Source: Chelonoidis abingdonii (taxonomy: Eukaryota; Chordata; Testudines; Testudinidae). Taken from it: a DNA stretch of 64,000 bases. This document shows, one piece after another, positions 29,746 through 41,463 of this stretch (the first letter of the stretch is position 1; the number at the start of each line of letters is the position of its first letter). Where the stretch lies: the NCBI RefSeq assembly GCF_003597395.2, contig NC_133770.1, positions 19,614,505-19,678,504 on the forward strand, read 5' to 3'. Under the pieces are notes generated by a model, which saw only the letters and a list, made by a program, of their open reading frames with translations, was not told where the DNA came from and did not search any database. Both the position numbers and the translations under genes were made by a program.

Positions 29746-29892
29746 TCATAGAATATCAGGGTGGGACAGGACCTCAGGAGATCATCTAGTCCAACCCCCA
29801 GACAGATTTTTACCCCAGATCCCTAAATGGCCCCCTGAAGGATTGAACTCACAACTGTGGGTTTAGCAGGCCAATGCTCAAGCTATCCCCAT
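29746..29892 (-). repeat. tRNA-derived SINE with a CR1-like tail
   Basis: Read on the minus strand it begins with a tRNA-like head (GGGATAGCTTGAGCATTGGC, later GTTGTGAGTTCAATCCTTCA, which fits A and B boxes of an RNA polymerase III promoter). It ends in the CR1 3' end, CTGATATTCTATGATTC. Such SINEs borrow the CR1 machinery. Confidence 0.7.
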
Positions 29893-30367
29893 GGACATTA
29901 TGAGAAGATTTCTAACTATTAGAGGAGTAAGGTTCTTGAATAGCCTCCCAACAGGAGTAATGGGGATAAACAACCTAACTAGTTTTTATATGAGAGGATT
30001 GCCTGCAATAGTTGGGACTGGACTCAATGATTCCTTCCAGTCCTGTGTTCCTGTGGTTTTTGATGAAGCGTTGTTCAGTATACCGTTGTGGGATTGCTCA
30101 CATGTGTAACTGACAGAACAAACAGTGAAAACAGACTGCTGCCAAATGTGTGGAATAAAGAAACTTTAAAAATTATTTTTTCTCTAATCTTTTAGTTACA
30201 ATGATTTTATGGAAGGTGTTTGTGACAGTAGTAGGTAAAATATTTTCAGGCAGAAGTGTAATTTTGAAGTTGATGTTGGCCCAGGGTCAGACTGCTAGTT
30301 CATGGAAGAGCAAGGTTTAAATTCTGAATCTCCTGACTTCCAATCTTAATTGGTTAATCATTGTTAC
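29893..30367. other. Possible CR1-related tail, otherwise nothing recognised
   Basis: The frame at 29,891-30,109 lies in sequence that may derive from a CR1 3' region (GACTCAATGATTCCTTCCAG). No gene. Confidence 0.35.
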
Positions 30368-30652
30368 AGATTAAAGCATTGGACTAGGAATCAGGAGATG
30401 CAGGTATAATTCCTGGCTCTGCACAGAATTATTGGGTGGCCTTGGGCAAGTCTATTAAACTCTCTGTGCCTCAGTTCCTCCATCAATAAAATGGGAATAA
30501 TAGTACATTCTTCCATATACCTTTTGTCTGTCTATTTAGAGTGTAAACTCTTTGGGGCAGGGGCTGTGTGTTTCTCTGTGTTTCCACAACAACTAGCACT
30601 GTGGGGCCCCGATCTTGGCTGTGGCCTCATAATGCAAATAATAAATGATCAT
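30368..30652 (+). repeat. Turtle tRNA-derived SINE, nearly complete
   Basis: A tRNA-like head (AAGCATTGGACTAGGAATCA, then GCAGGTATAATTCCTGGCTC with a B-box-like core) is followed by TTGGGCAAGTCTATTAAACT, CCTCAGTTCCTCCATCAATA, the conserved GTAAACTCTTTGGGGCAGGG and a tail ending AAATAATAAATGATCA. This is the best-preserved SINE in the window and the best single clue to a cryptodire turtle. Confidence 0.85.
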
Positions 30653-31984
30653 GACAACATAGGCTGTATGTGCTGAAACTTTCACCGCTTCTACGGAATT
30701 TGTGTGAGCACTTTTCTGGGAAGTGTAGAGTCTGCAGAGCAATCTGTTGTTTATTCTGCCAGAAGACTCCTTCATGCAAACTAGTTTGCCAGTTTTAAAA
30801 AATAGTTTTTAGGGGGAAAAATGAGTCATTAATGCTAAAAACAAGAGAGCAAGTGCAATGGAGCTAGCGAAGTCTGGTTGCAGAGCAGAATGCTGACTTG
30901 CTTATAAATTTCCCCTATCAGTGGGACCTGTTAGTTCAAGGTCTTTTCAATTTATTGGAATTTGGGGGCTGATTTGAGAGGATTTTCAATTTTAAAATAT
31001 CAGAAATACCAAGAAGCTAGGTCTCTATGGTATTCTCAATAATGCTGAAGCCCAAGCATGTGATCAGGACTATAACCCTGATCCTTCAGTTGGATCTGTG
31101 TGGACAGATGCTTAAACTGGACAGACACCTGTTGAAGTCAGTGGGCTTCTGTGTGAATATGAAGGTTTCCTCCAAACACAGGATTAGAGCACAAACAGGA
31201 GGCACACACAGAGAAATAAAAAAGAACAAGAAGCTTAAAATGCCACAGGAGGTACCTCTAACTTGTATGAAAAGTGCCCTGTAACCATGTCAATAATGTA
31301 ATGCAATAAAGAGCCAGAACACCAGGCTTGTGCTTGGTGGCGATAAATTTGGGTAATGTTACTCATTCAGTTGACATACATGTTGGAAATTGTAGGGGAA
31401 ACAGAACATCAGCTTAGAATCCTAACTTCAAATTGGAAAATAAATAGAAGCAGTAAAAAATACATAGGAGTAAATCGATTTTTCTGTCGTCATGTGAGGA
31501 AATTGGAAGTGCACTCACTGTGTTGGGGGTTTTGACAAGGAGTGGTGATTGTAGTGCTATAGAAAGAGACAGGATATGAACCAGCACTGCTAAGCACTGG
31601 CTAGTATGTTACAGTAAAGAGATTCTTATCAGTAAGTTCACAGAATGTCACATATTCAGAAAGTTCTAATTAGTCCACTATTTTCATTACTAAAGCTTAA
31701 AATTGTTAATACTCTGGTAAGTCCAGTTCAGCAAGAGAAAGTGCACTTAGAAGCCTGAGATTGACCAGAAATGTTAAAAAACTGAGTTTTCCATAGCCAT
31801 GTTCATGAAGAAGCCCTGACGTCTTTTAAATGAATCTGGCTATTTTGTTGCAGTTAGTTTAAACAGTAATACTTTTTAAATGGGTTAGATCTGAGAGTGT
31901 AGGCTTCTTATAGATCTTCCTCTCCTGTGGACTTTTGCTATTTTTTGGCACCTTTTTTCCTGAGGCAGGAAGGAAGAGATGACC
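30653..31984. other. No gene recognised
   Basis: AT-rich intronic-type DNA. One palindromic-core relic (GTTGAAGTCAGTGGGCTT) at about 31,131-31,148. Confidence 0.5.
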
Positions 31985-32960
31985 TAATCTGATCTCACTG
32001 GAAAACTACCAGAGATGTCATACCGGATCAGATTGGTCATCTATTCTAGCCCAATGATTTTCAACCTTTTTTCATTTGCAGACCCCTAAAAAATTCTGAA
32101 TGGAGTTATGGACTCTTTCGGAAATCTTAGACACAGTCTGCAGACCCCTAGGGGTTGAAAACCGCTGATCTAGCCCAATATTTTGTCTGCAACAGTGCCT
32201 AGCACCAGATGCCTCAGAGGAAAGTGCAAGAAATCCTGCAATAAGCAGTTCTGGAATAAATAGCCATAGCGATAGTTTCTCCCAATCCGTATCAGGTAGT
32301 GGTTTGCTGATGCCTAGATGCATGAAGAATTTTATTCCTTCCAGAACTTTTGGGGTAAATTCTGTTCCCAATGAAGTCAGTGGCAAAAATCCCACTGACT
32401 ACAGTAGAGCCAGGATTCCTCCCTTGGCATTTTTTATTTTTTTTAAAAAGATCCCTTATTATAGTATACGTGAATGTTTTTGTTATTTATATAAATAGAT
32501 GCCCAATTCTTTGAACCCTGTTATAAGAGAGGGTTTCATGTCTTTGATGATACCCATGCCAGTGAGTTCCATAGGTTAATTATACATGGAGGGGAATCAT
32601 TTTATCCATTTTAAATGTTTTGCCTCTGGTTCATTCAGTGTCCTCTTGTTCTTGAAAAGGGATGAATAGCAGTGCCCTGTCTACCACCTCTGCACCATTT
32701 GTTAATTTATGATGTCCCACCCCATGGTTCTCCACTCTAGAGTCATTTCAGTTGGTCAGTGTATGGAAGTTTTGAATTGCCTCTGTTCTTGCTGCCTGTC
32801 TCTGAACTCCCTCGATTTCTGCTGTTTTCTTTTGGAGAATAAATTGACCAGAATGGATGACAGTATTCCAAGTGGAAGCATGTTAATAATATTATATGTT
32901 CTGCTTTATTTTCCATGGTATTAATTATGCATCTTAACATTTTGCCAGCTTTTTTTTTAA
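31985..32960 (-). repeat. CR1 LINE fragment, diverged, with a hAT insertion
   Basis: CATACCGGATCAGATTGGTC, TTGAACCCTGTTATAAGAGA, GAGTTCCATAGGTTAATTAT and further blocks appear in the antisense CR1 order. A 116-bp hAT-type element interrupts it at 32,052-32,167. Confidence 0.7.
32052..32167. mobile_element. Short hAT-type element inside CR1
   Basis: CAATGATTTTCAACC and GGTTGAAAACCGCTG are inverted ends. The flanks TTCTAGCC (32,044-32,051) and ATCTAGCC (32,168-32,175) form an 8-bp target duplication matching at seven positions. Confidence 0.88.
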
Positions 32961-33783
32961 CCATTGTGGCAGTTTCTGGAGGCTGGCCGCAGTGAAAAAA
33001 GTAGATAATCATGCATTTAATGCAGACGCATGAATCCCATTGCAGTTGTGTGTACACAGAAAAAGGAAAGGGCACCAGTAAATTTAGTGCTTAATTCTAC
33101 TCCCATTGAACTCAGTGGGAATCAGATCAAACCATCTAATTGCCAAGCATTATGTTAGAGTTGAAATGTACAGTGCTACTTTAGTAAGCATAAAATAGTG
33201 TAGAATTAATGTCCATAAAATGTTGTTTCACAAATAATTCTTATCACGTACGGATTAATTCAAAGGAATCTGGTTATTTTAGAGATTTCTCTTCTAATGT
33301 AAAAAAATTGAAAATATTTTAATGGTATTTCATAAAATCATCTAATATCTCTGTAACCTGGGATATGGAGTAACGTGAGGACATTTCTTTTTGATGGATA
33401 GCAAAAGTTCAAAAGCTTTTTCATAATTTATAAGCTACTTACACAGAAGTCTTCCATGTGCTGCTTTAGTTATGTTTTATCTTGATTATCGTTGACATTT
33501 TCAGGGTACAAGGCACTGTAGTGAAGAGGATAATTTTAAATTCTCTATGAGGTGCTGCAGTTTGGCTCTGAATTATATGGAAGTTACTTGAAAGTGAAAA
33601 TGCTGTATTAGTTTTCCATTACAGCTCTCTGGTGCAGTGTGCACACTGATTAGTGTAGCAAAGCTCTGAAAGATGCAAAAAGTGAAGAAATATAAGCATC
33701 ACTGTGCAAAAAGATTGCTACTCGGCTTCGTTTCCTTTTCCTGTAGATTTGTTTAAAGGTAAATAACATACAAAGTACGAAAA
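32961..33783. other. No gene recognised
   Basis: AT-rich; one palindromic-core relic (TCCCATTGAACTCAGTGGGA) at 33,101-33,120. Confidence 0.5.
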
Positions 33784-33925
33784 CGGTGAGGAGTCCGGTG
33801 GCACCTTAAAGACTGATATTTATTTAACAGATGTATTTATTTATTTATTAGTCTTTAAGGTGCCACTGGACTCCTTGTTGTTTTTATGGATACAGACTAA
33901 CATGGCTACCCCGGATACTTGGTAC
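33784..33925. repeat. Inverted pair of a sauropsid repeat
   Basis: The arms 33,790-33,814 and 33,850-33,874 are reverse complements at 24 of 25 positions (GGAGTCCGGTGGCACCTTAA start). They are separated by a TATTTA-rich spacer of 35 bases. The right arm continues into CAGACTAACATGGCTACCCC, the same family as at 1-90. Confidence 0.85.
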
Positions 33926-34599
33926 AAAGTATGGCTAGCCCTTCTGTTTCAGTTGCTATGAAACTCTGACCAAGGAACATGTTGCATCACTTGAATAATT
34001 CCTTCTAATCTGATTCGATGATGTTTGCAGAAAAGAGTAATAAATCTCAACTAGAGAGGACTAAATAGAATCCTCCTAGTGACAAGGCCCCCAGAATATA
34101 CTGTGTTCATTACTATTCATCGTACCGTAGAAAGGAGGATGTTGTCTGGGAAAGTAGCATTGTAAATCCGCAAATGGCTGATCCATCTCCCTTTGATGTG
34201 ACTGGAAAAACTCCCATTAACTTCAGTGAGAGTTGGGGTGAGCCTAACAGTCAAAATCTAAGGCCAAAATTTTCAAACATGGGTGTCTAAACCAATAGCT
34301 CCTCCTGTATGTATAAAAGCTGGGAGTCAGGAGGACCTCCATGCTCTCCTATCACTGGGAAGAGAAGGTGTTGGCAAAGTGCCCAGAGGCTAGCTGTAAT
34401 CTGTCATTTTCCCTTTTGGGAGGCTCTTCTGTTCAGAAGTGCATTGTGCATGCTACCACAATCTAAATAAATAGCCATAATGCTAATCACTAATGGTGCA
34501 CTGCCCCATGTCTTGAGTACTTACAACATCATCGAAACCTCAGACAGCTATGAATGTGGCTGTCTATCTTAGGTACTTATGTGGCCCCTATTACCTTAG
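33926..34599. other. No gene recognised
   Basis: Ordinary DNA with one palindromic-core relic at 34,211-34,230. Confidence 0.5.
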
Positions 34600-34800
34600 T
34601 ATCTGACCATCTCACAGTCTTTAATGCATGTATCCCACAACACTCCTGTGAGGTAGAGAAGGGCTGTTATCCCCATTTTACAGATGGGGAGCTGAGGCAC
34701 AAAGAGAGCGACTTTCCCAAGGTCGCGCTGGAAGTCTGTGGTAGAGCAGGGAATTGAATCCATGTGTCTCTCTAGTCCTAGGCTAGTAGCACAACTACCG
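34600..34800 (+). repeat. MIR-like SINE
   Basis: TTATCCCCATTTTACAGATG, GGGGAGCTGAGGCACAAAGA and CCCAAGGTCGCGCTGGAAGT are in the conserved MIR order, with GAATTGAATCC further on. This is one of the clearest MIR copies here. Confidence 0.78.
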
Positions 34801-35069
34801 GACTGTCCTGCCTCTCTCACAGCAGAGATTGGGAGTTGCTAGAAGCTGACCTATCCTGGAGAGAGCTAAGCCTATTGTGGAGAGCAATATAATTTTTTGA
34901 AGAACCACTCCTACACACAAGGGAATTGTGGAGCAGGTTGAGTGAAGGAAGGGAATTTGTACAACACCCACAATGTACCCTGCCCTGGACCCCCACCTCT
35001 GCCACTGGGACTGCAGAACCGACAGGAGTTCCCGCACCCCTAAAGCTGGTATAAATGCTGTGCAACAAC

Positions 35070-35165
35070 ATTTTTCATTATTAATATTCCTCAGGTTGCA
35101 GTAGCACCCACGATGTGCTAGTTACTTGACAGAGAGGTGAAGACACAGACCTCCCGCCCACACAC
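35070..35165 (-). repeat. Reversed turtle SINE tail
   Basis: TTATTAATATTCCTCAGGTT, AGTAGCACCCACGATGTGCT and GAAGACACAGACCTCCCGCC are the antisense of the SINE 3' half. Confidence 0.55.
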
Positions 35166-36639
35166 ATGCACAGTGGCCACCATTTGCTCTCTTTAATGCA
35201 AATTAGCTGTAGTCCTTTGGGCTTCTTGCTAGTTTACATTGTGTCTGAGCAAAGTCTGGACACCTCAGGGCTTGACTCTGTAAGTCAAGAGTAGCTCCAT
35301 TGAAGTCAGTGAATGGATTTATACTGATGGCGATGTGATCATAATGAGGTACCCTGGTTCTATGTGGCTTAGAGTTTGAGTTGTGTTCAGTTTTCATGAC
35401 CACAGCAATCGCTTTGATTTTTTTTATTTCATCGACGAGGGAGAGTGCTGGGTTTAGAAGTGTAAAAGAAAAATCCAGTTTTCTTCTTACAGTACGTTTT
35501 TCTGGTTAGTCTTGACTTTTTGTGTGCATCTAAACTTCAGCATATGCAACATTGTTAGTTAATATAACAGTCTATGCTCAGTACCTCTCAATTGTTTTAT
35601 CTGCATACTAAAAATAAAAGTAAAGGCAGGAGAGAGGAGAATTTAATATCTGTCACAGAATATTTTTGCTTTCAGAATATATTAATTGGATGCGGCTCTT
35701 TTTAGCTCAAAAGCTCGTGTAGGCTGCAAAAGAATAAAACAAGTTACAATTTTGGTTCTACTTTTTACCCCAGGCAAACTCACCATAACAGCTGCTGAAA
35801 TTAAATTAGGATCTATACTTGCTTTTGGCAGCTTTCCAACTCATCTCTAGTTGAAACACTACTGTAACAGGATGTGAAACATGAATTGAAAGCAAATATT
35901 TTTTTTCCAGTTCTGCCTTTTCGTCAGTACAATGTAAGAAATTGCATCCTTGTATTGTGGAAAAGATACGTAACATTTGTTCCAATATCATTAAATGTAT
36001 AAAAATCCCATCCTTAAACGTCCATTAACTGTCGTTAATAATTTGTCTTTCCGACTACATTGCTTTGCTAATACTACTGTGACTTGCATCTCTGCAGCCT
36101 GGTAGAATGAAGTTTATTTTTCAAAGCAAGAGTTATTTTTAAAAGGATGAAACTTACTACAGAGAAAACAAACAAAAAAAACCAAAACATCCCTTTGTTG
36201 CATGTGACAGTGATACAGGAAACAAAGTGTTTAGCCAGCGATAAGGACAAAGATTAAGGCCAAGGACCAAGATTTTCAAGAATGGGTGCCTACAGTTTTG
36301 CTTTTATGTCCATATTTAAATATCTAAATCAGTGGCCTAATTTTCAGAAGGGCCCAGCACCCACCAGGTTCTGTGGACGTAAGTAGAATCTATGGATGCT
36401 TGGTACTTTGAAAACCAGGATATTTAGTTAGGAGCCTAGCTGCAGGCACCATTTTGGGAAGTCTGGCCTGAATTCTTGACTGTTCATAAATCCTGGAGGT
36501 GCAGCGCTGCAAACCTTTACTCATGCCAATCATCTGTACTCATGCAGATAGTCCCACTGACTGAGTAACGCTGCTTGTGTGAGTAAAGGTTTCCAGAGTC
36601 AGTCCCCTTGGTCCCGACCAGTCATTGTCATTACAGGAG
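35166..36639. other. No gene; one foldback relic
   Basis: An inverted pair, TGCAAACCTTTACTCA (36,508-36,523) and TGAGTAAAGGTTTCCA (36,580-36,595), marks a short foldback element. Another palindromic core lies at 35,296-35,314. Confidence 0.5.
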
Positions 36640-36695
36640 GACAGACTAGATGATCACAGTGGTCCATTCTGGCCTTGGAATGTATGAATTAAGGA
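36640..36695 (+). repeat. CR1 3' end
   Basis: GACTAGATGATCACAGTGGT and CCATTCTGGCCTTGGAATGT, ending GTATGAATTAA, match the CR1 3' terminus. Confidence 0.75.
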
Positions 36696-37850
36696 TCCCC
36701 TGTTACCTTTCTCAAGAGTATGCATATTAATATTCATGTCCTGGTCAAATATCAGTCTGGGTAATTACCTTCTAACAATCTAAAATTACCCGGTAATTTC
36801 AATAGGATGTGGCAGGAGATTTCGCAGCCCTTTCAGTGTGGGCCACATATTAATAGAGAGATTGTCTTGTGGGCCACCTTCCAACCCATTAGTAATCATA
36901 CAGCCCACTTCCCCTCCTATTCAGGAGCACATGTCATTCTTGTAGCATCTACAACCAGACCATGCATTGAAATCATTATTTTAAAAGTATTTAATACACC
37001 ATCAGCTATCTTTCAAGGAAACACATTCATCTGCAAACAAGGAGAACCAGCCTTCTATGACCAGTCAGGTCTCCATACTGCAAACATTCTGCAGACCACC
37101 AGTGGTCTATGCACCATGTTTCGGAAACTACTGGGAGGATATGGTATTTTTCACTTCTTGACCTTAAGCTGCAGATCATTGCTGTTTAACTACTGTCAAA
37201 GTCAGACTCAGGACTCACAATTTCTCAGACCACTCTAATTCACCCAGATAATGTGAGTACCATGCAAGACACAAACTATCTCATTTATACAGGTAAAAGG
37301 GCGCAAACTTAACAAGATAACAAAGGAAGCAGAATCTGATAAGTTTCCCTGGGCTAGACATGCATATTTTATTTCCTTACTAACTGTTAGCGCTCTCCTG
37401 TTAATGTCCCACCATTAGATTAAGTGGACCCATTGTTTCGTACCTTAATGTTTCTCTTCCTGACAATTATATTTCAACATTCCTTATTTCTGCTTAAAGG
37501 AACATACAGCATTTCTTTAATCCATTCTTATTTTTACAATGTAATTCATTCTACTTTCACACTGCCATATTTCAATATCTAAAATGATGACTATATTTTA
37601 GAAATCAGTGAAGAAATACTTGTTTTTCAGGCCAGACCCTCAACAGGTTCTGTTAAAGTCAATGAAACTATACTAACTTAAATCAGCTGAGGAACTCACA
37701 ATATAGTTGATAAAAGGCTTTGGGATCCTTTTTGTTGCTACAGAAATCTATCTATCACCATGTACTGCTGATTGTTGTGAAAGCAATGCACTATTTTATA
37801 ATGGACTCCCTGCTTAACCATGTTCTCTTTTCCTTTTCCCTTAAAATTAG
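36696..37850 (+). other. DPP6 intron, upstream of the exon
   Basis: A 143-residue frame at 36,807-37,238 has no recognised domain. The intron ends in a polypyrimidine tract (CTCTTTTCCTTTTCCCTTAA) and AG at 37,849-37,850. Confidence 0.6.
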
Positions 37851-37971
37851 ATATTTATCTTTGAGAATAACATCTATTACTGTGCTCATGTGGGGAAACA
37901 AGCCATCCGAGTGGTCTCCACTGGAAAGGAAGGTGTTATTTTCAATGGCCTCAACGACTGGCTGTATGAAG
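37851..37971 (+). CDS. DPP6: DPP6 internal exon
   Basis: The 121-base exon is bounded by a polypyrimidine tract plus TTAG and by GTAGGA. It starts in phase 0 and ends in phase 1, and its 40 codons include [16 protein letters not shown] and [20 protein letters not shown]. This matches the extracellular beta-propeller of DPP6; the paralogue DPP10 differs in the stretch after IYY, and DPP4 differs more. DPP6 is a single-pass, catalytically inactive member of the prolyl oligopeptidase family that binds Kv4 channels in neurons, speeding gating and aiding surface delivery. The next codon should begin with the last exon base and continue with acidic residues. No other DPP6 exon lies in the window, which fits its very large introns. 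Family assignment is from memory of the human protein. Confidence 0.93.
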
Positions 37972-38857
37972 GTAGGACACAATATTGAAGGCTGCAGTTA
38001 GTTTTGAGTTTAAGCTCTAGATTTGCAGTACGGTGTCAAATTAGAAGTGAAACATTTGAGTTCTCAGGACTATGGCCATTAGTTGGAAATTCAGGTGTTC
38101 CAACACTTATCTTAAGTGCTGAACTGGGAATAATGTAAGAGGATGTAAGAATTGTATTTTCCAGGCCTTCCCCCCTGTTTCAAGGGTGATAAATCACAGG
38201 GTGTTAATGAACAGAACTGCTTCATTATCTAATGGTGCCTGCAATAACTCAAGGTTTCCATCAGAAGTGCTTATTTTTTAATCACAGTAAGTGGCAGACG
38301 TGTGTGTGGGAAAGGGGTGGGGGGTTTAAAGGTGAGAAGTTAACAAAAAAAACTCTTCTGATTTAAACTTCTAGAGCCAGGTGCTCTGGCCTTTTTGCAC
38401 CAGACCAAGTAGAAACTGTGCAGAAACTGCAGAACTCAGTAGCTAAGAATTTCCCTGGCATAGGAAAGTCCTCAGCTGGCACAGAACCAGTGCAGTTGAC
38501 TCCTACTCCACATAATGGTCCTGTAAGGGCAGAAAGGCCATAGCTAATACAATGTTGTGCACCTGCTATTCTCAGCTGGCAGATGTCCCCTTGTGTGCCA
38601 CTGCTAGGTGGCATAGTGTAGAGCAGCCCCTAGGTTATTCTACACTGTGTCAAAGCTAAGGAACTGGCCTCAAGAACCAGAAAACTAAAACCAGCCCTTT
38701 CGCAGTCATCACTCCCAAAGACTCAGGGCCCTGCATTATACACACACATCAGTGGAAGTGTTTGCTACCCGTTTGTCATTGTTTTTGATGTTTAAATGTA
38801 CGTTGAAGCTGAAATACTTTTGCATCACAGAATACTTAATATTTTCCCTGTAATGAG
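37972..38857 (+). other. DPP6 intron, downstream of the exon
   Basis: It opens with the donor GTAGGACACA. No further exon or repeat was recognised. Confidence 0.6.
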
Positions 38858-38998
38858 ACAAGGTGGGTGAGGTAATAAATTTTATTGTTCCAAATTCTGT
38901 TGGTGAGAGAGACAAGCTTTCGAGCTTACACAGAGCTCTGTGTCTCTCTAATACCTGAAGATGAACATGGCTACAACGACACTGCATACAACATTTTC
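38858..38998 (+). repeat. Sauropsid interspersed repeat
   Basis: GACAAGGTGGGTGAGGTAAT, TTCTGTTGGTGAGAGAGACA and AAGCTTTCGAGCTTACACAG, ending GGCTACAACGACACTGCATA, form a repeat I know from turtles and birds. A shorter relative lies at 44,388-44,455. Confidence 0.7.
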
Positions 38999-40837
38999 CC
39001 TGTAAAGCATTTTGCAGTTAGTCGGAGTGGCTGATGGGATGTTGCAAAATGCTAATTTAATCTAATTTTTGCTAAAGAGATGAGATTTCCTTGTTATGAC
39101 TCTGTAGGTCAAGTGTACATGTCAGTATCTCTGTTTTGCTGATAAACAGCATTTAGTACATAAGGTCTTCTCAGATTGTGCTGCATACAGGGCATAATAC
39201 TGACAAAGTTTATCCTGTCAGTGAACTCCAAGTGATCAAGCTAGCACACAGTGATGCTGATGTTATGCTGGTACACATTTTTATTCAATTACTGGATTGC
39301 TCAGCTGATTTCTTAGATGACATTGACTTTCAGTTTTGTCCTTTGCAAAAAATTTTTTCTTGTTAAAGCCGTGTTAATTTACTGATTAAAATAAGTGATT
39401 CTGTGATCAAATACAATGTGCATATACAGGGCCTGATTCTACAACCCTTTCACTGAATAGCACTTACAAAATAAGTAACCCCATTGAAAGTGTTGCTCAG
39501 TGTGAGTAAGGGTTGCAGAATCAGATCCACAGTATCCATTTATTTCTTGGTAATTTCATTGTTATATGATGATCATACTTAAGCCTTTTGTCTGTGATGC
39601 TAACAGTGTCACAGACTATGTGGCTGAAAACAGTTTACATTTGAATAATTGAGTGACCAGTCCCCAGGAGCAGGGTAGAGAAGTGTCCAAAGCAAAACCC
39701 CAGATACAAACAACCTCTGTGTTTTGAGGTGGAGTTCAGGATCGGAATTTTGCAGGATGGACCTGTCTCTCTGGCCTGGCCCATAGGCCCCACACTCCTC
39801 AGGGAATTGTGAGCAGGAGGACCAGGGAGCAGAGAGCTCTGTAAACCTTCGGAGCTCTGGATGGCCTCTGGTTTCTAGCTGGTCTCCATAAGTGAGCTCC
39901 CTTCCACATCACAGCATCCCCGGGCTTTCTAACTTGATTCCCAGTCTTCCCATGAGCCTCATGTGGTCTCCACTGCGTTTTACAGATTTAAAAAGTCTGT
40001 AGGAGGCAACGCTGGGGCTGGAAGTAGGAATCAAGATATTGATTGTTGGGGAGCAGAGAACTGATCAGCGGGTGAAACCAAATGGACAGTAAGCAAGCAG
40101 GAGAGCTACAGGATCTGGTTTGGAGCTCAGGAGCCCTGTAGACACACTGAATTCGGAGTGGGTGGGAAGTCCAGAGGAACTTAGGAGCTTGGTAGTGCTA
40201 AAGGAATCACCAGGACCAGTGGAAGTTGGAGTCCAGGAATGAAATCCTGGCCCTATTGAAGTCAATGGGAGTTTTAACATCAGTTTCAGTGGAGCCAGGA
40301 TTTACCCTAGCTGCCTGCATTGTACTGTTCTGTTATATCCCTGCTGATGGGGGCCACCTTCCCACTATTAATATGTGCTCTGCGGTGCTGCTTCTCTCTA
40401 ATAATGAGCCAAACCAAAACCTTCAATCCAAACATGCCTGAATGGGAAGCTAATTGAAATCTGGGCAAAGATCTAATGTTTGCATCGCTCTGTCTTTTTC
40501 ATGGGTTCCTATAGCAATGTCTCCCCCACCTCACCTCTGTAGACAGACCTGATAATCACACTTGTTTGTGCTGTTAACATCTCAGCAAGTTCTTGGGGTG
40601 GATTCTGAACATATGCAAAGATTTTGCTCCATCTATGTAAATATATGCACCATATAGTTAGAGAATGAGCTATAGCGAAGGGTGCAGTATTGGCATAACG
40701 AATGAGTGTTCTCCTTTTCTCTTTTGTGTTCTTGTTGTCACTGATGTTTATGACCTCTGATAATGTTAGCAGCTGAGGATCTACTGAGCAGTCATTTGGG
40801 TTACGGTTCCAATTTATGACCTATTTTGTACCTTATC
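38999..40837. other. No gene; foldback elements
   Basis: Contains the foldback MITE at 39,429-39,528 and a palindromic core (CCCTATTGAAGTCAATGGGA) at 40,251-40,270. The rest is intronic-type DNA. Confidence 0.5.
39429..39528. mobile_element. Foldback MITE
   Basis: Arms GGGCCTGATTCTACAACCCT (39,429-39,448) and AGGGTTGCAGAATCAGATCC (39,509-39,528) are inverted, with a centre near CCCCATTGAAAG. No coding capacity. The target duplication is unclear. Confidence 0.75.
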
Positions 40838-41463
40838 TGTAGCGATGCGGGACTCACTCCTGCAGCGCCTCCTGCTGGTCATCTCAGGAATTAGCTCTCT
40901 AGCCATTGGAGCACCCTCTGCAGGCCTGTGTCCCGCTACCGCTTGGCCCTCGTGTCCCTCCCAGACCCCGTGCCCCATTATCTGAGGTGCAGCCCCCTGG
41001 CCGTACACCCCTCTGTCTCAGGGTGTCCCCTCCCCAGGAACACCCACCCACTATTCCCACTTCGCCTCAGTCTGGGGTACTGCCAGTCCTCATCTAGCCC
41101 CCGCTCCCTGGGGCAGACTGCAGTGTAAAAGCCACTCATCACTGGCAAGGAGCGTTTGGACCTGCTGCCCCTGGCTACTCATGGGCTGCCCCTGCAGCTC
41201 GGTACCTAATAGGCTTTACCAGGCCTGCAACCTGAGGCTTTCCTAGGCCAGAGCTCCCTGGCTCCCTTGGCCTTTCTCCAGCCCTGCTCCACTCCAGATA
41301 CCTAGTTAACCTCCCTGCAAGCAAGCCCTTCTCTCTCTGAACACAGAGGCTGCTAAGCTCCTAGCTCCCAGCCTCTTATGTAGGGCCAGTTGAGGCCTGA
41401 TTGGGAGGTGGCCCAGCTGCGGCTATTTTCCCAGTCAGCCTAGTAGCTGCTTTCCTTGCCACA
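40838..41463 (-). repeat. Candidate LTR or other retroelement end
   Basis: A GC-rich block with ends TGTAGCGATGCGG and CCTTGCCACA could be an LTR in the minus direction, with a TATA-like ACATAAGAGG near 41,376. It meets CR1 ORF2 sequence at its right edge. No matching target duplication was found, so the limits are tentative. Confidence 0.4.

Noticed and set aside
36807..37238. 143-codon frame upstream of the DPP6 exon as a host exon
   Set aside because: No splice sites fit and no similarity to DPP6 or another known domain was recognised.
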